From contig NZ_JBFOKR010000006.1 in NCBI RefSeq assembly GCF_047246645.1, positions 62,001-126,000 on the forward strand: a stretch of 64,000 nt of DNA. The letters are read 5' to 3'. Positions 18,300 through 26,154 of this stretch are shown here, piece by piece (the first letter of the stretch is position 1; every line of letters starts with the position of its first letter). The position numbers and the translations under genes were made by a program. The notes below the pieces were generated by a model. It searched no databases. It saw only the letters and a list, made by a program, of their open reading frames with translations, and was not told the DNA's origin. The DNA is from Ferdinandcohnia sp047246645 (lineage in GTDB: Bacteria; Bacillota; Bacilli; Bacillales; Bacillaceae_L).

Positions 18300-21200
18300 A
18301 TGAAACAAACGAAACAGAAAATTGAAATCGTCGAATATCATGATGGTCTGGCAGCTGGCGTTGCTGAGATGTGGAATCTAAGCCGTGAGGGATGGGGTGG
18401 AGATTCTCATATAACAACAGAAGAAAAGGTACGTACACAAGAAGCAAACTCTAGCAATCTTAATCTTTATTTAGCAATGGATGGAGATAAGGTAGTCGGG
18501 TATTGCGGTCTGAGTGAATACCGAGAAGATGAGGGTGCTTTATACATCCCTCTGTTAAATGTTCGCACAGATTACCATGGACAGAAAATAGGGAAGATGC
18601 TTTGCTTAAAAGCAATAGAACGAGCAGTTGAGTTAAACTGGCCGAGACTTGATTTGTATACATGGGCTGGGAATACGAAGGCTGTACCATTATACAAGAA
18701 ATGCGGATTCTTCTGGGAAGATCGTGACGATTCAACCCATTTGATGAACTTCATGCCAACTGTACTAAACACTGAAGCAGTAAAAAGTTATTTTGAAAAA
18801 ATAGATTGGTATAATGCAAGTACAAGAATGATTGAAGTCACGCCTGACGGTAAAAAAGAGAATGAGTTTACTTATTATGAGTATTCATGGGATTCAAACG
18901 GAGAGAAGCTTCGAATGGAGTTTGAACGAACTGGTCGTGGCATCCGTTCAATTGAGACAAATGATTATGCCATTACTGCTTCAGTTGAGGACTTTAAACT
19001 GGTAAGTGATGCTACATATAAGATCCGTTATTATATAAAAAATAAAACTGGTCAACCACTACAAGTTGAACTTAAAGGTAAAAATAATAAAATTGTTCAA
19101 TTTTCCTATGAGCAGTCTCTTACAGTGGAAGATGAGACTGTCCTTGAGGCAACTTTTCATCTATCTCAACTTGAGGAAGAGCAAAGTAATTGGAGAACAC
19201 ATCCTGCTGTCGTTACTGATATATGGATTAATGGGAAAAAGGCAAAATTTGCAGTAGGTGTTTTACCAAAACTACCAGCAAAACTAACAGGGGTTGTTCC
19301 TGGTTCCCAGTGCTATGTAAATGAAGAGTCTGTTTTTTATATTGACCTAGAAAATAATTTCAATGAATCTGCAAAGTTTACACTGTCCATTCCAGAAAAT
19401 GAGCTACTTTCACTTAAGCAAACTACTTTTAGCGTGACAGTAGATTTAAAAGGGAAGACATCTATTCCAGTCCCGTATATTCTATTAAAATATGGCTTCT
19501 ACAATCCATCTATTGAGATTAAGGTTGAGAGGGAAAGTGGTGTAGAGCATCAGTTTACTAAGCAAATCGGAATAGGTTTTAAGGGACTGGGAGCTCGTTT
19601 TTACGGAGAGTGTGATGACTATTGGCATATATATAATGGGCTGTATCATCTTTATTTAAGTAAATTTGATAATGATCTTATTCCGGGCAGAATCACTAGT
19701 AAAGCACAGAAAACAATCAGCATGTTTCCTAAACTAGGAAAGCCATATTCGAGTGAATTCTCAAAACGAAAGCCGAAATTAGTAGAATATAAAGAAGAAG
19801 AGGGGGCAATCGTTTTATATGCAACCTATGAATCTTCTGACTTTGCAAATGTGGAACTAGTTAGTGTTTCCAAGCTGTATGGTGAAGGTATTGTTGAATA
19901 TTCGTTTATCGTACGCAACAAAAATAATTCAGATACTACCGAGCCTATTTGGATATATCACCCATTCTATCATGAATTAAATAAACCAGTTTTTGTCATG
20001 AAAAATGACGTGATACAAGTAGATGACAAAGCCTACTCTGATTATGGTCTTTGGAATAGTAAGGAATTAACTGAAAACTGGTTATTCTCAAGGTATGACT
20101 CTTATTCTCATGGAATCACTTGGCCGAGCGAAGCAAACATTCATTTTGAAAATTGGTATATGTATGTAGAGCATAACCTTGGCAAAATTGAAGGGAATGG
20201 TGAAAAGAGAACGAAACCTGTGTACCATTCTTTCGGTGCGTACCAAACCTGGGAAGAGTTTCGAGAGTTTGCAATAAGAAAAAGTCTAAGAACAGCACCT
20301 GGTTTAAGCGACTTTTTACTAGAAACAAAAGCTAGTGAAGTGTTATTGACTGATAGAAAAGCGGGGTACATACAGGGCAATGTTTCATTTAATAATGGCG
20401 CTCCGATAACAGTTACACAAGGGGATGAAACAAAAGAAGTGCACTCTTCTGTAGAAAAGGCCACAACACCTTTTTCAAAGATTCAAGTTAACTATGAAAT
20501 AAATGGGGTAAAAGGCTGTAAACAAACCTTATTTTTCAACCCTACAAAAGAGCCTGTTTCCATTAATAAAGTATTGAAAGATGATGTCGAAGTTTTAGAA
20601 GCAAGTAATGGTGAATTATCTATTGCAGCTGCTGAAAGCTTTTATCCAACATTATTCTCATTTAAGGTAAATGGTACGGAATGGTTAGTCTCATCGTTTC
20701 CGACTCTCGGACCAAAAGCATGGTGGAATCCATGGAGTGGCGGTATTCATACAGTATTTAAAGGGATCAATTATAAATCGTATGCAAAGGAAGAATCCTC
20801 AGTATCCGAAGGGACATTACTTGATCATGAAGGAAGGTTATGGAAAGGTATAAAGATTTCGACCACCTTCACTCAAAATGAGGATTATAAGGGGCTTGAA
20901 ATTCATCAGTATTACGTAATGCTACCTGGTATTCCTGTCCTGGCACTTGTTACAAAGCTTGTTCAAAATACAGGAACGTATATGCATTATAAAAATTGGC
21001 ATACAGAGGCAAGCTTTAAACTAGGCTGGTTGCAAAATGTGGGTAGTGACAAAAAATATCTAGCAGGAACAACAGAAATCACGCCTGAAGTATCTGAGCA
21101 TATTATTATTGGCTCTGCTAAGGATGAACAGAAATTACAGCTAATAGTTGAGCGGGAAGCTGTTGAAGGTGAAGCTTATTTGAATAAAGAGGTCATGCAG

Positions 21201-21353
21201 GTGGCTCTTTGGAGAGAAATTCAATTAGCGAATGGTAAAGAACACCTTTCAGCGCCTTCCTTCCTCGTTGGTTCTAACGAGATCTTAACTACAGACGAAG
21301 TAAATGAACTTCGAAGAATGACATTTAAAGAGGTTAATCATGAAAATAATTGA
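18300..21353 (+). CDS. GNAT acetyltransferase fused to a large beta-rich domain
   Basis: 1017-residue cytoplasmic protein. Residues about 8-145 form a GNAT acetyltransferase: LYLAMDGDKVVGYCGL strand pair, LLNVRTDYHGQKIGKMLCLKAIE acyl-CoA loop (about 86-106), and NTKAVPLYKKCGFFW. The remaining 870 residues contain alternating beta segments, first a CARDB/NPCBM-like stretch and then, from about residue 430, motifs rich in Trp/Tyr/His (YWHIYNGLYHLYL, WWNPWSGGIH, YVMLPGIPVLALV) that resemble carbohydrate-active super-sandwich folds. No family is recognised with confidence for that part. The start is ATG 18300 after ATGGAGGA. The stop overlaps the following amidohydrolase by 14 bp, so the products are probably functionally linked. 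Confidence 0.8.
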   Translation: MKQTKQKIEIVEYHDGLAAGVAEMWNLSREGWGGDSHITTEEKVRTQEANSSNLNLYLAMDGDKVVGYCGLSEYREDEGALYIPLLNVRTDYHGQKIGKMLCLKAIERAVELNWPRLDLYTWAGNTKAVPLYKKCGFFWEDRDDSTHLMNFMPTVLNTEAVKSYFEKIDWYNASTRMIEVTPDGKKENEFTYYEYSWDSNGEKLRMEFERTGRGIRSIETNDYAITASVEDFKLVSDATYKIRYYIKNKTGQPLQVELKGKNNKIVQFSYEQSLTVEDETVLEATFHLSQLEEEQSNWRTHPAVVTDIWINGKKAKFAVGVLPKLPAKLTGVVPGSQCYVNEESVFYIDLENNFNESAKFTLSIPENELLSLKQTTFSVTVDLKGKTSIPVPYILLKYGFYNPSIEIKVERESGVEHQFTKQIGIGFKGLGARFYGECDDYWHIYNGLYHLYLSKFDNDLIPGRITSKAQKTISMFPKLGKPYSSEFSKRKPKLVEYKEEEGAIVLYATYESSDFANVELVSVSKLYGEGIVEYSFIVRNKNNSDTTEPIWIYHPFYHELNKPVFVMKNDVIQVDDKAYSDYGLWNSKELTENWLFSRYDSYSHGITWPSEANIHFENWYMYVEHNLGKIEGNGEKRTKPVYHSFGAYQTWEEFREFAIRKSLRTAPGLSDFLLETKASEVLLTDRKAGYIQGNVSFNNGAPITVTQGDETKEVHSSVEKATTPFSKIQVNYEINGVKGCKQTLFFNPTKEPVSINKVLKDDVEVLEASNGELSIAAAESFYPTLFSFKVNGTEWLVSSFPTLGPKAWWNPWSGGIHTVFKGINYKSYAKEESSVSEGTLLDHEGRLWKGIKISTTFTQNEDYKGLEIHQYYVMLPGIPVLALVTKLVQNTGTYMHYKNWHTEASFKLGWLQNVGSDKKYLAGTTEITPEVSEHIIIGSAKDEQKLQLIVEREAVEGEAYLNKEVMQVALWREIQLANGKEHLSAPSFLVGSNEILTTDEVNELRRMTFKEVNHENN

Positions 21354-22191
21354 CGCACATATCCATTATTCAGAAATAAAAAGCTTTCATGAAACAGCAA
21401 GAAATATATCCAAAGTGGATTACTCATTTGAAGGACTACAAAAGGAATTCAAAGAAAACAATGTGGTACTCGGAATTGCAATGGGAGTAACTGAAACGGC
21501 TGGGGAAGGATTTCCCGACTCAGCCTCAACCTCTCCCATGGGGATTGATCTCACAGCGGATATACCTAAAAATGTGGTCTACTGCGCAGGTATTAATCCT
21601 TTTAAACTTGATGAAGAGGCTCTATTACAATTAGAAAAAGAGGTTCAACAGCCTGAATGTGTAGGTATAAAAATCTATCTTGGGTATTACCCATTTTTCG
21701 CCTATGATGAGGTATATGAACCAGTCTACAAGATTGCTAAGAAGTACAATGTCCCTGTCGTCTATCACACTGGAGACACGTATTCGGAGCGAGGCAGATT
21801 GCGTTTCTCACATCCTCTAGCAATAGATGAGGTGGCCGTAAAGCATAGAGACATGACGATTATGATGGCTCACTTTGGAGACCCTTGGGTACTTGATGGG
21901 GCAGAAGTGGTATATAAAAACTCAAATGTGTATGCTGATTTATCAGGACTTGTAGTTGGTGCAGATGGTGACATTAAAAAACTCCAGGAAACAAGATTCT
22001 TTGACCATCTGCTGCATGCCTTAACATTCACAAATAATTATGAAAAATTCTTATTCGGTACTGATTGGCCACTAACTCCTCTCAAGCCATATATTGAATT
22101 TATTAAAGATATCATCCCGGAAGAGTATCACGAGGATGTATTTTACAACACAGCACTAAAGGTATTTCCTAAAATTAAAGCATTTTTGTAA
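21340..22191 (+). CDS. Amidohydrolase-2 family metal-dependent hydrolase
   Basis: 283-residue TIM-barrel hydrolase. Metal ligands are visible at each expected strand: DAHIHY at residues 5-10, VVYHTGDTY, MMAHFGDPW and FGTDWPLTP near the C-terminus. Members hydrolyse or decarboxylate cyclic and amide substrates. The ATG at 21340 lies inside the preceding coding region, so translation is coupled to the GNAT-fusion protein. The pairing of an acyltransferase with an amidohydrolase suggests action on the same (possibly N-acylated or sugar-linked) metabolite, which is inference. Terminator follows at 22193. Confidence 0.88.
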   Translation: MKIIDAHIHYSEIKSFHETARNISKVDYSFEGLQKEFKENNVVLGIAMGVTETAGEGFPDSASTSPMGIDLTADIPKNVVYCAGINPFKLDEEALLQLEKEVQQPECVGIKIYLGYYPFFAYDEVYEPVYKIAKKYNVPVVYHTGDTYSERGRLRFSHPLAIDEVAVKHRDMTIMMAHFGDPWVLDGAEVVYKNSNVYADLSGLVVGADGDIKKLQETRFFDHLLHALTFTNNYEKFLFGTDWPLTPLKPYIEFIKDIIPEEYHEDVFYNTALKVFPKIKAFL

Positions 22192-22192
22192 T

Positions 22193-22224
22193 GGGTCAAG
22201 GGTTTCCTTGTCCCGTTTTTTTAT
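22193..22224 (+). terminator. Terminator of the GNAT/amidohydrolase operon
   Basis: GGG(T)CAAGG pairs with CCTTG(T)CCC and is followed by a run of seven Ts. Confidence 0.85.
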
Positions 22225-22258
22225 TTTAGCTTCTAAAGTAATCTACTGGTTCCTATTT

Positions 22259-22420
22259 TGGTAGTGAGGGTAGCAAAAATGAGTGAAGCTCCACGAGAAG
22301 TTGGCGAGTCCGAGTGGTGCTAGTGGTAAAAAAGGTGTCAGCGCCACCCGAAAGTGCAGGATTCGAGTGGTGCTCATGGTAAAACTGGTGCCAGTGCCAC
22401 CCACAAGCGGTGTGTAGATT
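22259..22420. repeat. Short array of ~53-bp hairpin repeats (2 clear units, 1 degenerate)
   Basis: Units begin CGAGTGGTGCT at 22311 and 22364, 53 bp apart; a more diverged copy precedes them from about 22259. In each clear unit GTGGTGCT pairs with AGCGCCAC or AGTGCCAC, with G-U pairs, around an 18-nt loop. The period and layout match the arrays at 32530 and 42451 although the stem sequence differs. Confidence 0.65.
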
Positions 22421-22469
22421 TAGAAGCTTTTTCAACTAAAATAAGGTGTTTTTAACGCACTTTCCAAGG

Positions 22470-22796
22470 TGTAACAGCACATGAAACAACCCTATATTCC
22501 AACTAAACAAACGCTTGTTTGAAAACCGAACCCCTTGTTATTCCTGGGAGTAACAGCTAAACAAACGTTTGATTGAATAAATATTTTACGATTAGTACTG
22601 ATGATAATGAAAATTAAATACAAAGGTCAGTTTTTCTATTCTTAAACCAAATCTTCTTAGAAGTATAACAGCCAAAAATACAACCCAAAAGTCGAACCAA
22701 ACAAACGCTTGTTTGAAAACCGAACCCCTTGTTATTCCTAGGAGTAACCGCTAAACAAACGTTTGATTGAATTAATATTTTACGAATAGTACAGAT
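22470..22796. repeat. 194-bp-spaced direct repeat carrying CAAACG palindromes
   Basis: A segment of about 100 bp at 22501-22601 recurs at 22695-22795 with only a handful of mismatches, and weaker similarity extends about 30 bp further upstream of each copy. Each copy holds two inverted motifs 54 bp apart: AAACAAACGCTTGTTT (22505, 22699) and CAAACGTTTG (22562, 22756). They resemble operator half-sites of TetR/LacI-type regulators but could equally form RNA hairpins. No ORF explains them. Confidence 0.75.
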
Positions 22797-22929
22797 TAAA
22801 ATAAAAATTCGAAACAAACCCCATTTTCAACTCAAAAATTATTAGTCCTAAACACATCAAAATGATTCCCGCCATAAGATAAATAAAAAGCAAGTCTTAA
22901 AAAGGCTGGGAAAGTTGTGATGTGTACTT

Positions 22930-23466
22930 ATGGAAAACAGTTCTGACCGTCCCTACTTGTTTAGTAATTTAAGCGAAAAAGAGATGAGTTTTGATCAAGT
23001 TTTTAACCATATAATCAATTTTATGCAATCGCAAGCCCACGGCAGATTTCGGTTGATAATCGGTACAGATTCCCAAGTTCATCAAACAAAAACAGTTTTT
23101 ATTACAGGAATTGTTATTTTAAATGAAGGGAAGGGCGTCTGGGCTTGCATTAGAAAAGTGGTTGTACCAAGGAAAATGAAACATTTACATGAGAGGATAT
23201 CATATGAGTTATCTTTATCAGAGGAGATTGTAGCTTTATTTACCGAGGAAAAGAAGGCAAGGTTAATTGATATCGTTCTTCCAAATTTATATCAAGGTGC
23301 TTCTTTTACAATGGAGGGGCATATTGATATAGGTGCTGGAAAGAGAAATAAAACACGTGAATTCGTTAATGAAATGGTAACAAGATTGGAAGCGATTGGT
23401 GTAGAGCCAAAGATAAAACCTGATGCTTTTGTTGCATCTTCTTATGCGAACCGTTATACAAAATAA
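22930..23466 (+). CDS. ykuK: YkuK/DUF458-type ribonuclease H-like protein
   Basis: 178-residue protein of the YkuK family, predicted to adopt an RNase H-like fold. Characteristic features are the N-terminal SEKEMSFDQVFNHIINFM helix, IGTDSQVH (residues about 43-50) with an acidic residue at the RNase H-type position, HERISYELSLSEEI, then IDIGAGKRNKTREFVNEM and the C-terminal IKPDAFVASSYANRYTK. Its substrate in Bacillus is not established. ATG at 22930 lacks a strong ribosome binding site, which is unusual in this window. It is flanked upstream by repeats and downstream by a terminator. Confidence 0.85.
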   Translation: MENSSDRPYLFSNLSEKEMSFDQVFNHIINFMQSQAHGRFRLIIGTDSQVHQTKTVFITGIVILNEGKGVWACIRKVVVPRKMKHLHERISYELSLSEEIVALFTEEKKARLIDIVLPNLYQGASFTMEGHIDIGAGKRNKTREFVNEMVTRLEAIGVEPKIKPDAFVASSYANRYTK

Positions 23467-23473
23467 CTAAGTT

Positions 23474-23503
23474 AGTGCCATCTTAATTGGAAGGCACTTT
23501 ATT
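23474..23503 (+). terminator. Terminator after ykuK-like gene
   Basis: AGTGCC pairs with GGCACT across a 13-nt loop followed by TTATTT. Confidence 0.6.
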
Positions 23504-23588
23504 TATGATTTTTATTTTCAGAATTATTGAAACTTTGATTGCGTTAAAACGTACATAATATTACTGTTAAAGAGGGAGGAGGAGGGCA

Positions 23589-24503
23589 ATGATGAAGTAT
23601 GTTAAAATTATCATTCTGATTATAGTGGCAAGTAGCTTATTACTTAATTTCTTTTTGTTCTCGAAAATAACTACTATTGAAAATAGCTTAGAAAATATAT
23701 CACTCTCCCAAATGGATATTATGAGCAATGTTAGTGAACAGACAAGTAATGTGACGAACATTATCGAAGATTTTAAACAGGAGCAAAGCTGGATCAGCAC
23801 CGTTCAATGGGAGATTCAAGACCAGAATGTAAAAAATGGTAAAGCAAATTTGTATTTTAAGTGGCAAGTAAAAGAACTTGTACCAAATTCTTTAGTAGCT
23901 ATTCATTATAAATATGGAGATAAACAAGAGTATCAGTCAGTTACTGCTAAAACACCGGGAGATGGATTGTTTGAAGCTTCTGTTCCTATTGAAGTGAATG
24001 TAGAGCCAGAGTGGTCTGTAAACACTATAATCTCCAATAATAATCAGACCATGGTAGAAGAGAGTGTAAGAGGCTATGAAGAGTATAGTAAGGAAGAAAT
24101 AGATAAAAATGATTTTTCATATTATATCACAGTCTCAAATGAGGATGTTATAAAGAGCAGTGAAATTGATACTGTTCATCTTGGGGAACTTGCGATGAGG
24201 TATTATGGGTATTTGGAAACCTCGGTCTATCTTGAAGGAGATGACTTCAGCGTATCAGTTACCCAATATAAAAACGAAAGTGACATCTTCTTAGAGGAAG
24301 CATATTTAATTAAATATAAAAATAACACAAAGGTAGAAGAAGAAAAGCTTGATACAAGTAATTATAATGATGAAGACCCTTATGGACCAGAACGTGAGCA
24401 TAGTATTCATTTTCCAAGTAAAGATGGGGAGTTTAATAGTCTCCTTTTAAAAGTTATCTATAGTAATGGTACTTCCTTTGAAAAAGAAGTTTACAGAGAA
24501 TAA
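23589..24503 (+). CDS. Single-pass membrane protein of unknown function
   Basis: 304 residues. One N-terminal transmembrane anchor (about 4-24) is followed by a short coiled-coil-like stretch (TTIENSLENISLSQMDIMSNV, to about 60) and a large acidic extracytoplasmic region rich in beta strands (WEIQDQNVKNGKANLYFKWQV; VAIHYKYG). It has no lipobox and no enzyme motif. Length and topology recall uncharacterised Bacillus surface proteins. ATG at 23589 follows a GGAGGAGGGC site. The gene is followed directly by the structured RNA at 24513, which could be its 3' UTR or an independent leader. Confidence 0.75.
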   Translation: MMKYVKIIILIIVASSLLLNFFLFSKITTIENSLENISLSQMDIMSNVSEQTSNVTNIIEDFKQEQSWISTVQWEIQDQNVKNGKANLYFKWQVKELVPNSLVAIHYKYGDKQEYQSVTAKTPGDGLFEASVPIEVNVEPEWSVNTIISNNNQTMVEESVRGYEEYSKEEIDKNDFSYYITVSNEDVIKSSEIDTVHLGELAMRYYGYLETSVYLEGDDFSVSVTQYKNESDIFLEEAYLIKYKNNTKVEEEKLDTSNYNDEDPYGPEREHSIHFPSKDGEFNSLLLKVIYSNGTSFEKEVYRE

Positions 24504-24512
24504 TTTTTAGAA

Positions 24513-24667
24513 AGGTTATAAGAATGTGACCAACTACGGCTCTGATCATGAATTTGGCTAGAAAATATGAGCTAGCGGGCCACCAGATAAGATAACCTCG
24601 TAGACTAGTAAAAAGAACCGTATAGAATTTCATGATCCTCTATATAATTATAGAGGGTTCTTTTTTT
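24513..24667 (+). ncRNA. Candidate structured RNA with intrinsic terminator
   Basis: Nested pairing is visible: P1 AGGTTAT (24513-24519) with ATAACCT (24592-24598); P2 GTG.CC (24526-24531) with GGGCCAC (24577-24583) with one mismatch; P3 GCTAG with CTAGC (24557-24561, 24572-24576). A long-range alternative pairs GATCATGAATT (24544-24554) with AATTTCATGATC (24626-24637). A terminator hairpin CCTCTATA/TATAGAGG (24637-24656) with eight Ts closes the element. The next gene starts 90 bp later. It does not match riboswitch classes I know (S-box, T-box, TPP, purine, lysine, c-di-GMP, ydaO, fluoride). Confidence 0.5.
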
Positions 24668-24757
24668 ATAGTCCTAACTTTTTAGATATATGCAGGAAAT
24701 AACACTAAAATAGAGTATTACTAGTAATGAGGAAGTATCAAAGGAGGTAGGGATAAC

Positions 24758-25999
24758 ATGTTCTCAATTCAAGAAATCCGTAACCAATTTCCAGCTGTAT
24801 CACGGAAATATAAAGGAAAACAAGTTGTGTATATGGATGGACCAGGCGGCTCACAAGTGGTTCAGTCAGTAATTGACTCTATGGTTGCTTATATGACAAA
24901 TGGTGGAGCGAATCTACATGGTGAATTCCCAACTAGTAAGGAGACAGAGGAGTATATTGATGCTGCTAGATGTGCTATGGCAGATCTTGTAGGAGCTAAA
25001 CCAACAGAGGTGGCTTTTGGACAGAATACAACATCTCTTATGTTTTCAGTCTCAAGAGTCCTGAAAAATGAGTGGACGGGTAAAGATAATATTGTCGTAA
25101 CTGAAATTGACCATCGCTCGAACGTAGATACTTGGGCAAGTGCAGCACAAGAGTCAAATACAGAGGTTCGTTTTATTCCAGTTGATACTGAAACCCTTAC
25201 TCTCGATCTATCACATTTACCACAATTAATCGATGAAAATACAAAACTAGTAGCTGTAACTTTGGCTTCAAATGCCGTTGGAACTATCGTTGATGTTGAG
25301 GAGATATCTAAACGAGCTCACCAAGTAGGTGCTTTACTAGCAGTTGATGCAGTACACGCTGCTCCTCACTTTGCAATTGACCGTGATAAAATAGGTGCTG
25401 ATTTGTTATTCTGCTCGGCCTATAAGTTTTTCGGTCCACACCTAGGTATGGCAGTCATAAGAGAAGAGATTTTTAAAACGTTATCTACCTATAAATTACA
25501 ACCCGCACCTAGTTATTTTCCAGATAAGCTTGAGACTGGTACACAAAGCCACGAAGCAATTGCCTCTATAGAAGCAGCGGTAAACTTTATCGCAAGCTTA
25601 GGAACTGGGGCAACCAGACGTGAAAGAATTGAAAACGCGTTTATTAATTTAGAAGAGCATGAAAATAGGTTAGCGAATAAGCTTAGAAACGGGTTAGCTA
25701 GTATTCCTGAAGTAACACTATATCAAGCGGATAACCTAACTCCTAAAACACCAACTATTGCTTTTACTATTAAGGGAACCGATCCTGTTGAAGTATGTAG
25801 GTGGATTGCAGAGAACGAGTCTATTTTTATTGCAAGTGGGGATTTTTATGCTTCTACCCTCGCAGATAAATTAGGAGTTAATGATAATGGTGGCTGGATT
25901 CGCGCAGGTCTTGCTCCATATAATACAGAAGAGGAAGTAGACCGTTTAGTGAATGCTGTTAAAACGTATGTAACCCAAAATGTAACACTGCAGAGATAG
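24758..25999 (+). CDS. Cysteine desulfurase-like aminotransferase class V
   Basis: 413-residue PLP enzyme. The Schiff-base lysine is in FCSAYKFFGPHLGMA (about residue 225), with AVDAVHAAPH supplying the PLP-ring Asp/His and the RSNVDTW loop upstream. The opening FPAVSRKYKGKQVVYMDGPGGSQVV is typical of the cysteine-desulfurase-like VC1184-type subgroup rather than SufS/IscS proper; a mobile-loop Cys of true desulfurases is not evident, so the donor substrate is uncertain. ATG at 24758 follows AAAGGAGGTAGGG. It may be controlled by the structured element at 24513. Confidence 0.88.
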   Translation: MFSIQEIRNQFPAVSRKYKGKQVVYMDGPGGSQVVQSVIDSMVAYMTNGGANLHGEFPTSKETEEYIDAARCAMADLVGAKPTEVAFGQNTTSLMFSVSRVLKNEWTGKDNIVVTEIDHRSNVDTWASAAQESNTEVRFIPVDTETLTLDLSHLPQLIDENTKLVAVTLASNAVGTIVDVEEISKRAHQVGALLAVDAVHAAPHFAIDRDKIGADLLFCSAYKFFGPHLGMAVIREEIFKTLSTYKLQPAPSYFPDKLETGTQSHEAIASIEAAVNFIASLGTGATRRERIENAFINLEEHENRLANKLRNGLASIPEVTLYQADNLTPKTPTIAFTIKGTDPVEVCRWIAENESIFIASGDFYASTLADKLGVNDNGGWIRAGLAPYNTEEEVDRLVNAVKTYVTQNVTLQR

Positions 26000-26006
26000 A
26001 GAAGAG

Positions 26007-26039
26007 AATCCGAGACGTGTAAAGCGTTTCGGATTTTTT
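26007..26039 (+). terminator. Terminator after aminotransferase gene
   Basis: AATCCGA(G)ACG pairs with CGT(T)TCGGATT and is followed by six Ts. Confidence 0.88.
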
Positions 26040-26154
26040 ACTTTAAAATGTCAAATTACTATCACAAATTAGACTCGTTTCCAGGTCTATAATAGTTAAT
26101 GGAGTATATTTTAAGATAACTTGTGAATTGATTCACATAGGAGGGGGAACTACT

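Noticed and set aside
20141..20464. 107-residue minus-strand ORF
   Set aside because: Antisense to the GNAT-fusion gene, which has convincing codon and domain structure on the plus strand.
22253..22435. 60-residue minus-strand ORF in the repeat region
   Set aside because: It has no ribosome binding site, and its His/Thr-rich sequence follows the hairpin repeats.
24544..24576. Hammerhead ribozyme core
   Set aside because: CTGATCATGAA is only superficially like the CTGATGA core, and the GAAA and cleavage-site pairing is not present.
24513..24667. T-box, S-box, TPP or purine riboswitch
   Set aside because: The conserved sequence blocks of these classes are absent, so the element is reported as unassigned.
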